A stretch of 64,000 nt of DNA from Xanthobacter dioxanivorans (GTDB lineage Bacteria; Pseudomonadota; Alphaproteobacteria; Rhizobiales; Xanthobacteraceae). How positions within the stretch are numbered: the first letter of the stretch is position 1; each line of letters begins with the position of its first letter. Below are positions 17,468-25,663 of this stretch, in pieces. The notes beneath the pieces are model-generated. The model saw nothing but the letters and a program-made list of their open reading frames with translations. It was not told the origin of the DNA and did not search any database. The stretch spans positions 2,469,001-2,533,000 of the forward strand of contig NZ_CP063362.1 in NCBI RefSeq assembly GCF_016807805.1. Reading direction: 5' to 3'. Position numbers and translations under genes: made by a program.

Positions 17468-19099
17468 CTAGGTCCTGTCCACGCTTCCGGAACCACCTGA
17501 TCCGGCATTGATCCCCAATTGCAGCTCGGCGCGCGCGCGGAGGAGGTGCTTCTGGATCTTGCCGGTCGGGTTGCGCGGCAGCTCGCTCACGAAAATCCAG
17601 CGTCGGGGCACCTTGAAGTCCGCAATTCGTTCGGCCACGAAGGCGGAGAGCTCATCCGTCGCGGGATTGGATGTTTTCGGCACGATGAAGGCGCACAGGT
17701 CTTCGCCGAGCTTCTGGTGCGGAATTCCCACCACCGCCACCTCCTTGACGCCGGGATGCTCGAAGATCGCATTCTCCACTTCCGTCGAGGTGATGTTGAA
17801 ACCACCCCGGATGATGACGTCCTTCCTACGATCCATGTAATAGAGATATCCCTCCGCATCGCGCCGCCCATAGTCGCCGGTCCATAGCCAGCCATCGTGA
17901 AACGTCGCGGCGGTCGCCTTCGGATTTTTATAATAGCCCTGGGACACCGCGGGACCACGCATCACCAGCTCGCCCATTTCATCGTCGTCGGCGCGGCTGC
18001 CGTCCGGACGGGCGACGTCGACCGTACACAGGGGCATTCCCATGCCGACCGAGCCGATTTTGCGCAGCGCGTCGCGGCCGGCGAGGAAGGTGCCCGTCGG
18101 CCCGGCTTCGGTGAGGCCGTAGGTCTGGCGCAGCTCGACATGCGGGAATGCCTCGGCGAGGCGCCGAATGACCTCCCGCGCCATCGGGGCGCCGCCATAA
18201 TCGAACACCCGCATGGCGGAAACGTCGTGCCGCCCGGGGTCGAAAGCGTCCAGCATGAAGATGTAGATCGCCGGTACCGCGCAATAGACCGTTGTTCGCT
18301 CCCGTGTCATGCGCGCCAGCGTCGCTTCCACATCGACCGCCGGCTCGATGACCAGTGTCGCGCCCGCCCACAGCGTCGCCATGATGTTGAAGTGGAAGCC
18401 CGACGACGTGAACAGGGGAAAGGGGCTCTGGTACGTGTCTTCAGGTCCCAGGGAGAGGGCGCCGGCAACCGCGATTCCGGTCGCCACCGCATTGGCATGG
18501 GTGAGCATTACGCCTTTGGGGCGGCCCGTGGTTCCGGATGTCAGCAAGATATCCGCCACATCGTTCTCCTGCACCCGCGGGAACTCTTCAGGCCTCACCC
18601 GAGCCCGGTCGAGGCGCGCGGCCCAGTCCCCGTCGACGCCGATCCTGATCACCCGGCCCGAGAGCGCCGGAAATGCCTCCGCAAGATGGCCGGCCGCAGC
18701 GTCATGGGAGGCCTCGTGGACAAGAAACGTGCATTCCATGTCCGCGATCGCGGCGCAAAGTTCCGGAAGCGCAAACCGCGCATTCAGGGGCACGACGATG
18801 GCGCCGGCGCGCATGGCCCCCAATGCCGTCGTGACATATTCGGCGGCGGCGGTGTTCGTCATCAGGATGCCCAGATGATCTCCGCTCGCCAGGCCGGCTT
18901 CCCGCAGGGCTGCCGCAGCCTGATCCACCCGCCGGGCGAGCGCTCCATAGGTCAGGCGCGCCTCGCCCGTCGGGGCGAGGCTGGGAGCCACCAGGGCGAG
19001 CTTGTCGGGGTACAGGGCACCATTGCGGTCAAGCAGGGCGAGCGGCGTGCGCCACGCGATGGACTCCGGCAGCGGCAAGGTGAAGGAGTGGGTACCCAT
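17468..19099 (-). CDS. Acyl-CoA synthetase (fatty-acid/aryl-CoA ligase type)
   Basis: A 543-residue class I adenylate-forming ligase. Motifs are DILLTSGTTGRPKGVMLTHA near residue 180, QTYGLTEAGPTGTF, WTGDYGRRDAEGYLYYMDRR, the ISGG-type IIRGGFNITSTEVE and the C-terminal PTGKIQKHLLR near residue 511. Start ATG 19099 is preceded by AAGAGGAACATC. It is the last gene of the operon hydrolase - crotonase - acyl-CoA dehydrogenase - ligase, 76 bp after the dehydrogenase. It should form the CoA thioester that the dehydrogenase and crotonase then oxidise. Expression is probably controlled by the divergent TetR protein through the operator at 22294. The acid substrate is not evident. Confidence 0.88.
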   Translation of the reverse strand: MGTHSFTLPLPESIAWRTPLALLDRNGALYPDKLALVAPSLAPTGEARLTYGALARRVDQAAAALREAGLASGDHLGILMTNTAAAEYVTTALGAMRAGAIVVPLNARFALPELCAAIADMECTFLVHEASHDAAAGHLAEAFPALSGRVIRIGVDGDWAARLDRARVRPEEFPRVQENDVADILLTSGTTGRPKGVMLTHANAVATGIAVAGALSLGPEDTYQSPFPLFTSSGFHFNIMATLWAGATLVIEPAVDVEATLARMTRERTTVYCAVPAIYIFMLDAFDPGRHDVSAMRVFDYGGAPMAREVIRRLAEAFPHVELRQTYGLTEAGPTGTFLAGRDALRKIGSVGMGMPLCTVDVARPDGSRADDDEMGELVMRGPAVSQGYYKNPKATAATFHDGWLWTGDYGRRDAEGYLYYMDRRKDVIIRGGFNITSTEVENAIFEHPGVKEVAVVGIPHQKLGEDLCAFIVPKTSNPATDELSAFVAERIADFKVPRRWIFVSELPRNPTGKIQKHLLRARAELQLGINAGSGGSGSVDRT

Positions 19100-19175
19100 G
19101 ATGTTCCTCTTGGTACCGGGCGTGAGACTTGCCGACACACGGCGGGCGCGAAAGAAGTCGGCCCGCCGGCGCCTG

Positions 19176-20339
19176 CTATGCCTTCGGAAGGCCCATCCAG
19201 TTCACGATGTTATTTCGCTGAATCGCCGCCGATCCTCCAATGATCGGCATCAGCAGGCTTTCGCGAACATACCGTTCGACGTCGTATTCCTTGGCGTAGC
19301 CATAGGCGCCGAAGATGGTCTGGGCATCCAGGGCGACCCTGCGACCGACCTCGCAGACGTGCAGCTTGGTCATGGCGGTCTCCAGCCTGCACGTCTTGTT
19401 GTCCTGGGCCAGCTGGGACGCATGGGCCATCATGAGCCTCGAGCCATGCAGGGCCGTCCGCATGTCCGCGAGCAGGTGACGGACGGACTGATTGGAGCAG
19501 ATGCGGCGGCCAAACTGGGCGCGCTCCTGAACATAATTCCAGGAGTCGTCATAGGCAGCGGCGGCGATGCCCAATGCCATGGCGGCGACTTCGAGCTTTT
19601 CCACGTCGAGGCCCGATCCCACGATGAAGTCCCACCCGCGGTTCCAGCCCGCCGCGCCGCCGATGACGTTCGCGAGCGGCACACGCACGTCGCAGAGCAG
19701 GACATCCGTTGTTCCGGCTCCCTTCATGCCCATGCAGTCGATCTGCGTGATGCTTACGCCGGGCGCGTTCGGAGGAACGAGGATGAGCGAGAGGTTGTGG
19801 TACCGCTCGTTGGCCGGGCCGGTGCGCACCAGGGTGAAGATGTAGTCGGAGAGGGCGGCGCCCGAGCAGAAGCGCTTGGCGCCGGAAATGATGACGGCGT
19901 CTCCGTCACGAACCGCGCTGGTTCTCACCGAGGCGAGGTCCGCGCCGACATCCGGCTCGGACCAGCCATAGGCGAAAAGGAGCTGGCCGGCCGCGACCTT
20001 CGGCAGAAGCTCCGCCTTCTGCTCGGGCGAGGCGCATTCGGCAAGGTTCATCCCCGCATAGCACGCACACATGATGTAGGGGACCGCCACCGCCATGCTT
20101 CGGCGCGACAGCTCCTCGATGACGACCATGCAGGCAGGAATGTCCCGCCCCGCGCCGCCATACTCCTCGTCCACCGTGAGCCCCATCATCCCCAGCCCGG
20201 CAAGCCGGTCGAAAACGTGACGCGGAAAGTGGTTTTCCTTGTCCCATCTGCGGGCCTGGTCGCGCGGCATCTCCGTCTCGACAAAGCGACGGACGGTGTC
20301 GCGTATCATCGCGATATGTTCGGGTTCTTCGAGGTTCAT
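19176..20339 (-). CDS. Acyl-CoA dehydrogenase, IVD/LCAD-like active-site arrangement
   Basis: A 387-residue FAD enzyme that introduces a double bond into an acyl-CoA and hands electrons to ETF. Signatures are GGAGRDIPACMVVIEELSRR, YGWSEPDVGADLASVRTSAV, RAQFGRRI and FGAYGYAKEYDVERYVRE. The usual catalytic glutamate of the YEGTxxIQR motif is replaced: here it reads IIGGSAAIQR. The segment SGLDVEKLEVAAMALG aligns with the isovaleryl-/long-chain-CoA dehydrogenase helix whose SGLDLERL glutamate is the base, so the enzyme may use that position. This suggests a branched or bulky substrate (inference). It starts 21 bp after the crotonase stop and is clearly co-transcribed. Confidence 0.9.
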   Translation of the reverse strand: MNLEEPEHIAMIRDTVRRFVETEMPRDQARRWDKENHFPRHVFDRLAGLGMMGLTVDEEYGGAGRDIPACMVVIEELSRRSMAVAVPYIMCACYAGMNLAECASPEQKAELLPKVAAGQLLFAYGWSEPDVGADLASVRTSAVRDGDAVIISGAKRFCSGAALSDYIFTLVRTGPANERYHNLSLILVPPNAPGVSITQIDCMGMKGAGTTDVLLCDVRVPLANVIGGAAGWNRGWDFIVGSGLDVEKLEVAAMALGIAAAAYDDSWNYVQERAQFGRRICSNQSVRHLLADMRTALHGSRLMMAHASQLAQDNKTCRLETAMTKLHVCEVGRRVALDAQTIFGAYGYAKEYDVERYVRESLLMPIIGGSAAIQRNNIVNWMGLPKA

Positions 20340-20360
20340 CGCGCGACCCTTTGCATCCAG

Positions 20361-21155
20361 TCAACGGCCGGTGAAGACCGGCGGGCGCTTTTCGCGAAAT
20401 GCGTTCACCGCTTCCTGGTGATCTGAAGTTTTGTTCGAGAGCGCCTCCAGGGAAAGCGAGGTGTCCATGATGGCATGCGCCATCTGTTTCAAACCGATAT
20501 TGACGGACATCTTGCTCCATCGAATGGATTTCTTCGCCCCTGCCTGCAGGCGCGCCACGAAGGCATCGACGCGGGCGTCGAGCTCCCCGGCGGGCACGGC
20601 ATGGTTGATGAGGCCGATCGCGGCCGCCTCGCTTGCAGGCAGGAGGTCTCCGGTCATCAGGTATTCCTTCGCCCGGGCATAGCCGACGAGCTGAGGCCAG
20701 ATGACCGCGCCGCCGTCGCCGGCGACGAAGCCGACCGAGACATGAGGGTCCCCGATCTTGGCGGCTTCCGACGCGAAGATGACGTCGCAGAAGAGCGCGA
20801 GCGTCGCCCCGAGGCCCGCGGCGTGGCCATTCACCTTCGCGATGATGGGCTTCTCGCAATCGAGCATCGAGAAGACGATGCGCCGGCCCTCGGCGGCGGT
20901 CTTCTCGAAGGCGCCGTCGAGATCGATCATCTTCTGCATCCATTCGATGTCGCCGCCGGCCGAGAAGGCGCGTCCGGCACCCGTCAGCACGATGACATCG
21001 GTCTCAGGATCGAGCGCCGCGACGGTGAAGATCTCGGCCAGCTCCTCATGCATCCGCTCACCGACCGCGTTCAGCTTCTCGGGGCAGTCCATGGTGATGG
21101 TGAGAACGCCACCGTCATGCGAAAGCTTCAACGCTTTGAACTTTTCGTACTGCAC
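20361..21155 (-). CDS. Enoyl-CoA hydratase/isomerase (crotonase) family protein with atypical active site
   Basis: A 264-residue crotonase-fold protein acting on a CoA thioester. The oxyanion-hole segments are GRAFSAGGDIEWMQKM and KPIIAKVNGHAAGLGATLAL. At the two glutamate positions of classical enoyl-CoA hydratase the sequence has Thr (GLGATLAL) and His (GDPHVSVG), while an Asp appears in VAGDGGAVIW, as in several crotonase isomerases and hydrolases. Hydration is therefore not assured; an isomerase or another crotonase reaction is possible. The GTG start at 21155 has a strong GGAGGAAACC site. It is second in the operon, following the alpha/beta hydrolase by about 190 bp and preceding the dehydrogenase by 21 bp. 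Confidence 0.85.
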   Translation of the reverse strand: MQYEKFKALKLSHDGGVLTITMDCPEKLNAVGERMHEELAEIFTVAALDPETDVIVLTGAGRAFSAGGDIEWMQKMIDLDGAFEKTAAEGRRIVFSMLDCEKPIIAKVNGHAAGLGATLALFCDVIFASEAAKIGDPHVSVGFVAGDGGAVIWPQLVGYARAKEYLMTGDLLPASEAAAIGLINHAVPAGELDARVDAFVARLQAGAKKSIRWSKMSVNIGLKQMAHAIMDTSLSLEALSNKTSDHQEAVNAFREKRPPVFTGR

Positions 21156-21349
21156 GGTTTCCTCCGTTCGGTGTTGGCTCTTGCATGCGTCCGGCCCGTG
21201 ATCCGGCCCCGGGAGACACAAGCGGCCTTTCTGCGCGTCGCTTGGCGGATGTCCGGTGCGCGCGCGGACGTCTCTCCGGCATCACCCGATCGCGTCGTGA
21301 GGCGTGGACCCCTCGGATTGCATGGCGGCGCCAGCCGGCGGCGCGCGCT

Positions 21350-22266
21350 CTAGGCGTCCACCAGATGCTTCTTGATGAAGGCGGCGCCCGCCGCGCCAGC
21401 GCGCGTCAGATGGTCCTGCTTTGCGTAAAGGCTCATGTGCGAAACCTTGGGAATGACCGCCAATTCCTTGCGCGCGGATGGCACGGAATGAAACGTTGCG
21501 ATCTCCAGGTCCCACAGCGTGATCGAGTCGCCCTCGGCGACAACGAATAGTATGGGCTTATCGTAAATGCGCTTAGCGAAATATTCTATATTGTAACTCA
21601 AAAGAATTTCTGTGCTCTCGATCGTGCTCCAATGCTCGTGATTGGGGCCTCGCGCTCCTTGATCTCAAGAAACACCTGATGCACAACGGGGAAGGGCCAG
21701 GTGGATAGCTCGGTCTCCGGTGTCAGCGACGACATCGGGAGTCTGCCGCCCTCGCCCGTCGCCCTCTTCCGGCGATCGTCGAGGAAAAGCTCCTCCAGCG
21801 CGGCAAAGTGCGTTGATCCGTGATTCCGCCTCATGGTTTCAAAGCCGTTCACGACCGGGATGTTGGAGACCGCCATCTTCACGCGGCTGTCGATCGCGGC
21901 CAGCGCGATGACGTGGCCGCCAGCGTAGCTGATGCCCCAGACGCCGATCCGTTGGCTGTCGATCTCGGGCAGGGTCTCGGCAAAGGTGATGGCGTTGCGG
22001 TAGTCCTCGATCTGCTCCCAGGGGTCGAGGTGCTGACGACGGTCGCCGCTGCTTTCGCCGAGGTTCCGGTAGTCGAACATGAGCACGGCGGCGCCCGCCT
22101 CGACGATGCCGGCGGCATAGTGCGGAAGCACGATCTCCTTCACGTAGCACCAGCCGCCTCCCATGATGACGAGAGGCGCGGGCGAGCTGACCCCCTCGGG
22201 CAGCACGAGCACGCCGCTCAGGGTGTAGCCGCCGCTGCGAAACTGAACTTTCCTCCCGGCCTGCAT
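21350..22266 (-). CDS. Alpha/beta hydrolase (dienelactone hydrolase/esterase type), interrupted by a one-base frameshift
   Basis: First gene of the TetR-controlled operon. The N-terminal frame begins MQAGRKVQFRSGGYTLSGVL and carries the nucleophile elbow GVWGISYAGGHV (GxSxG) and LMFDYRNLGESSGDRRQHLD. After KEREA the frame is lost; inserting one C in the run at 21644-21647 restores PNHEHWSTIESTEILLSYNI, continuing into EYFAKRIYDKPILFVVAEGD (acid Asp) and PKVSHMSLYA (catalytic His) to the stop at 21350. Corrected length is about 305 residues. Start ATG 22266 has GGGAGG nine bases upstream, and a TetR operator lies 28 bp further. It probably hydrolyses an ester or lactone feeding the acyl-CoA steps. 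Confidence 0.78.
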
Positions 22267-22293
22267 GTCGCCGATCCTCCCTGCGATATAAAC

Positions 22294-22307
22294 TGGTCGA
22301 CCGACCA
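22294..22307. promoter_or_regulatory. TetR-type operator before the catabolic operon
   Basis: TGGTCG-AC-CGACCA: perfect six-base arms with a 2-base spacer, in the divergent promoter region between the hydrolase and TetR genes. The same element, inverted at its centre, recurs at 23154-23167. Flanking AT-rich sequence (ATATAAAC / AATTTATTA) suits a promoter overlap. Confidence 0.65.
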
Positions 22308-22369
22308 ATTTATTATGAAGGCGCGGCGGCCCTGTCAATGGCTTGCGGCGCCTTTGACGATGAAGGATT

Positions 22370-23083
22370 GTGGGGCGCCAAGCCTCCTGGAGTTGTCGCG
22401 ACGTGAAGAAAGTGAAAGGTGTGCCGGCTCTTCCGACCCGAGAGCGTATCCTGAACGCGGCGGAACATTTGTTCGCGGCCCGCGGCTATGATGCAACGTC
22501 CTTGCGCGACATCGCGATAGATGCCGGAACACGGACGGGTCTGGTTTCCTATCACTTTCAGAGCAAGGAGGCCCTTTACGAGACCCTCATTTCGCGCCGC
22601 TCGACGGAGATCGGGCGGCTGCGCCTCGAGCTTCTTCATGCGGAGAGGCGGAAATGCATGCCGAATCCGGTCCCGGCCGAGCGCATCGTCTATGCTTATA
22701 CATGGCCGTTCCTGGATCTGTCGCGCAGCGAGGACCCGGGCTGGGCAAGTTATACGAAGCTCATATCGGGAGTCGCGAATTCAGCCCGCTGGGCGAGCCT
22801 GATCGGCACCTACTACGACCCCGTGGCGACGGTTTTCTTGAGCGAGTTCCAGCGCACCCTGCCGGGATGTCCGAGAGAAAAAATCGTGGCGGCGTTTACC
22901 TTTATGGTCAGCGCCATGCTCAGCATCGCGGCTGAGACCCGGCGTACCGACAACCTTTCCAACGGCGCCCTTCCCTCGACCGACTTGACGCGAATGTTCG
23001 ACATCATGCTGCCGTTCATTTCCGCGGGGTTCGACCGGCTCGGCGCCGATGGCGGCGATGCGCATGCGGGGCGGGAGGGGTGA
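22370..23083 (+). CDS. TetR/AcrR-family transcriptional regulator
   Basis: A helix-turn-helix domain near the N-terminus (RERILNAAEHLFAARGYDAT, then SLRDIAIDAGTRTGLVSYHF and SKEALYETLI) is followed by an all-helical ligand domain of about 150 residues with YTKLISGVANSARWASLIGT and FTFMVSAMLSIAAETRRTDN. It resembles TetR proteins that sense acyl-CoA-type ligands, but the ligand is not determinable. The start is uncertain; GTG 22370 follows GAAGGATT, and an internal GTG near 22403 would give a more typical N-terminus. It is divergent from the hydrolase-crotonase-dehydrogenase-ligase operon and upstream of a binding-protein gene. A matching inverted repeat stands before each unit, so it most likely represses both and itself. 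Confidence 0.88.
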   Translation: MGRQASWSCRDVKKVKGVPALPTRERILNAAEHLFAARGYDATSLRDIAIDAGTRTGLVSYHFQSKEALYETLISRRSTEIGRLRLELLHAERRKCMPNPVPAERIVYAYTWPFLDLSRSEDPGWASYTKLISGVANSARWASLIGTYYDPVATVFLSEFQRTLPGCPREKIVAAFTFMVSAMLSIAAETRRTDNLSNGALPSTDLTRMFDIMLPFISAGFDRLGADGGDAHAGREG

Positions 23084-23153
23084 CGCCTCAAATCGCCGCG
23101 AATTAGGTCTCCGTCACGCACTTTTCTGTTGACACCGTGAGAGGTTGATTATT

Positions 23154-23167
23154 TGGTCGGTCGACCT
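23154..23167. promoter_or_regulatory. TetR-type operator before the binding-protein gene
   Basis: TGGTCG-GT-CGACCT, one terminal mismatch from the perfect repeat at 22294. A TTGACA-like -35 element lies at 23129-23134, so the operator would cover the -10 region of the promoter for the gene at 23275. Confidence 0.6.
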
Positions 23168-23274
23168 AATCATTTCCGTCCGAAAGACGGCGGGTCACGA
23201 ATTGGGTGCCTGCTCGACGTGCCGCCTGAAGCGGGACCGGCGGCAGGCGCGCAAAGAAAAATGGGGATGGAAGC

Positions 23275-24504
23275 ATGCGGATCAGAGCCGTTTCCCTCGC
23301 GGGACTCCTTGCCGTGGCCACTGTGAGCCAGGGCCCGGCGGTGGCAGCCGACGGGCCGATGACCGTGAAGATCGGGGTGCTGAGCGACCTGTCGGGTCCG
23401 TTTTCGGATTTCGCCGGGAGGGGGTCGATCATCGGAACCCAGATGGCGGTCGACGACTGCCTCAAGGCCGAATGCAATGGAATGCAGATCGAAGTTATCG
23501 CGGCAGATCACCAGAACAAGCCCGACGTCGCCTTGAGCATCGCCCGAAAATGGGTCGACACGGAAGGGGTGAATGTCATCGGAGACGTGGTCGTTGCGTC
23601 GATCCAGCTTGCCGTTCAGTCGCTGGCGCGCGAGCGCCAGAGTTTCACCGTGCTGTTTCCGGGCGGGGTCAACGCCCTGACGAATGAAGACTGCTCGCCG
23701 AACACATCCGTTCAGTGGATGTGGGATACCTACAGTCAGGTCGCGGGCGCCGTCAAACCTTTGGCGAAGCAAGGCACCAGCTGGTTCTTCCTGGCCGCGG
23801 ACTACGCGTTTGGTCACTCCCTGCAGAAGGACGGCACGGAGATCATAAATGCGCAAGGCGCGAAAGTCGTCGGGTCGGTCCGACACCCCTTTCAGGAGCA
23901 TGACTTTTCGTCGTTCCTGCTGAAGGCGCAGGCGTCCGGGGCGAATTATGTCGCGTTCGCCAATGCGGGTCCCTACGCCGTCGCCTCTATTCGTCAGGCG
24001 ACGGAGTTCGGCCTTTGGCAGGGCGGCCAGAAAGCGGTGGCGCTGTTTCTTACCCTGCAGGACGTCAAGGCGCTCGGACTGAAATCGGCGGGCGGCACGC
24101 AGCTGACCGAGAGCTTCTACTGGAATTACGATGACAGGACCCGCAGCTGGTCCGCCCGCTACGCAGAGCACTGGCCCGACCGCCGCATGCCTTCCATAAG
24201 CCACGCGGGGGCATACTCGGCAACCTATCACTATCTCAAGGCGGTGGTCGCGTCGAAATCGGTTGATCCCAAGGTGGTCACCTCCAAGATGCGCGAGCTT
24301 CCCATCGCGGACGACATTGTGCGCAACGCCACATTGCGCCCGGATGGCCGCCTCGTGCACGACACGTATCTTCTCCAGGTGAAGATGCCCAATGAATCGA
24401 CGTCCGACTGGGATGTATACAACGTGCTGAAGGTCATACCCGGCAGCGAGGCGTTCAAGCCCATGTCGGAAAGCGCCTGCCCGGCTCTCAAGGGGCGGGG
24501 CTGA
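23275..24504 (+). CDS. ABC transporter substrate-binding protein, branched-chain amino-acid (Leu/Ile/Val) type
   Basis: A 409-residue periplasmic binding protein of the type I (LivJ-like) fold. It has a Sec signal (MRIRAVSLAGLLAVATVSQG, cleavage after AVAA) and the entry strand VKIGVLSDLSGPFSDFAGRG. Later segments include WFFLAADYAFGHSLQKDGTE and GANYVAFANAGPYAVASIRQ. No permease or ATPase genes accompany it, so it must work with transport subunits encoded elsewhere, or act as a sensor. Its upstream operator matches that of the divergent acyl-CoA operon, which suggests that it captures the substrate of that pathway or a derivative (inference). Proteins of this group often bind aromatic or other carboxylates rather than amino acids. 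Confidence 0.88.
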   Translation: MRIRAVSLAGLLAVATVSQGPAVAADGPMTVKIGVLSDLSGPFSDFAGRGSIIGTQMAVDDCLKAECNGMQIEVIAADHQNKPDVALSIARKWVDTEGVNVIGDVVVASIQLAVQSLARERQSFTVLFPGGVNALTNEDCSPNTSVQWMWDTYSQVAGAVKPLAKQGTSWFFLAADYAFGHSLQKDGTEIINAQGAKVVGSVRHPFQEHDFSSFLLKAQASGANYVAFANAGPYAVASIRQATEFGLWQGGQKAVALFLTLQDVKALGLKSAGGTQLTESFYWNYDDRTRSWSARYAEHWPDRRMPSISHAGAYSATYHYLKAVVASKSVDPKVVTSKMRELPIADDIVRNATLRPDGRLVHDTYLLQVKMPNESTSDWDVYNVLKVIPGSEAFKPMSESACPALKGRG

Positions 24505-24523
24505 CAAGGGATGGCGGGCTTGC

Positions 24524-24547
24524 AGAGGCCTGACGCGTCAGGCCTCT
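24524..24547 (+). terminator. Perfect 24-bp palindrome after the binding-protein gene
   Basis: Arms AGAGGCCTGA and TCAGGCCTCT around CGCG form an uninterrupted hairpin 20 bp after the stop at 24504. No T tract follows, so it would be a non-canonical terminator or an mRNA 3' end stabiliser; a protein-binding palindrome is the alternative. Confidence 0.45.
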
Positions 24548-24560
24548 CGGTTCTGCCGGT

Positions 24561-24589
24561 ACAAATTTGCCCGGATCGCGCTCTGGAGC
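24561..24589 (+). repeat. Dispersed repeat family 1, copy 2
   Basis: ACAAATTTGCCCGGATCGCG followed by CTCTGGAGC, in the gap between two convergent genes. It matches the other family 1 copies over the core GCCCGGATCGCGCTC. Confidence 0.5.
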
Positions 24590-24686
24590 ATTTCCCCGTT
24601 TCACGGACATCGGGGCGGCGCCCCGGTGTCCTTGCGCGATCGGGCCTTCTTCACGCGAGGCGGTCTTCACGTCGCCCGAAAGCGCT

Positions 24687-25580
24687 CTAGCTGTTATCGA
24701 AGGGCGGCGGAAGGCGGCGGGCGATCTCCAGGTGCCGGCGAAGCAGGGTCGCCGCCCATTCGCGATCTCCTGACCGCAAGACATCCATGATTTTGAAGTG
24801 TTCTTGAATTAAGATCTCGATCCGGTCGCTATCATCATAGGCATAATATTCGCTCAGTCTGCGAAGGCGGTTTTGCTGGCGGACGCCTTGGAGAATGAAG
24901 GGGTTGCCCGACATCGAAGCCAAGATCTCGTGAAATTCGGCATTCACCTCAAAAACGTCGCGTCCCTTCAAATCCCCCGCCTTGGCGAGTTTCAGGATCT
25001 GTTCATGGGCATGGCGGCTGCGATCGAGCAGGGCTTCATCCAGCTTGAAGGTCGGCTCCAGCAATCCGGCCGGCTCGATCAGCGCGCGGAAGCGATAACT
25101 TGCATCATAGGCCTCGGCGGAGTTGAGCACCGCCAGGAAAACCCAGCGATGCCCGTTTCCCCGCTGCACGAGGCCATCCTGCGTCAAGCGCGTCAGGGTC
25201 CGCACGAGCTGGGCTCGAGACACCCGGTAGCGGCGCATGAATGCGGCTTCGGTGAACTGCTCAGGCACCTTGTCCCGCATCCGGTCCCTGGCGATGCGGT
25301 CATAGAGCGCCACGTCGGAAGGCGAACCGTCGAGCTCCAGATCGGCCAACGCCTCGGCGCCCTGGGCCAGGTAGTGCCCCCGGTTGGGGGTTGCTGTCAC
25401 GACGCCTTTCTCGGCCAGCACCGTCAAGGCGGCGCGAATGGGAGAGCGGGACACGCCGAACTCATCCACCAGCTGAGATTCGGTCAGGTGATAGCCCGCC
25501 GGCAAGTTCTCCCGCCGGATGAAGTCGATGATCTTGGCGGCCAGCTCCTCCTGCACCCGGCTGATCTTTTTTTCACGCAT
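24687..25580 (-). CDS. GntR-family regulator (FadR/FCD type)
   Basis: A 297-residue regulator with an N-terminal GntR winged helix (LAAKIIDFIRRENLPAGYHL, then LVDEFGVSRSPIRAALTVLA) and a C-terminal FCD ligand domain. Signs of the FCD domain are YRFRALIEPAGLLEPTFKLD, NAEFHEILASMSGNPFI and IEILIQEHFKIMDVLRSGDR, with the metal-ligand histidines expected there. An extra segment around residues 90-150 (PSDVALYDRIARDRM...) resembles a second helix-turn-helix and makes the protein longer than most FadR types. Start ATG 25580 is preferred over a TTG at 25667 that overlaps tctA. It lies 83 bp downstream of tctA on the same strand and probably controls the transporter and catabolic genes. Confidence 0.88.
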   Translation of the reverse strand: MREKKISRVQEELAAKIIDFIRRENLPAGYHLTESQLVDEFGVSRSPIRAALTVLAEKGVVTATPNRGHYLAQGAEALADLELDGSPSDVALYDRIARDRMRDKVPEQFTEAAFMRRYRVSRAQLVRTLTRLTQDGLVQRGNGHRWVFLAVLNSAEAYDASYRFRALIEPAGLLEPTFKLDEALLDRSRHAHEQILKLAKAGDLKGRDVFEVNAEFHEILASMSGNPFILQGVRQQNRLRRLSEYYAYDDSDRIEILIQEHFKIMDVLRSGDREWAATLLRRHLEIARRLPPPFDNS

Positions 25581-25663
25581 ACGTGCGCACCATCCCCAGA
25601 CACCGGAATGCGAAAAGCGATTGGACGCTGGGCGAGCAGCGCGGCTCGCCCAGCGTTGCTCGC

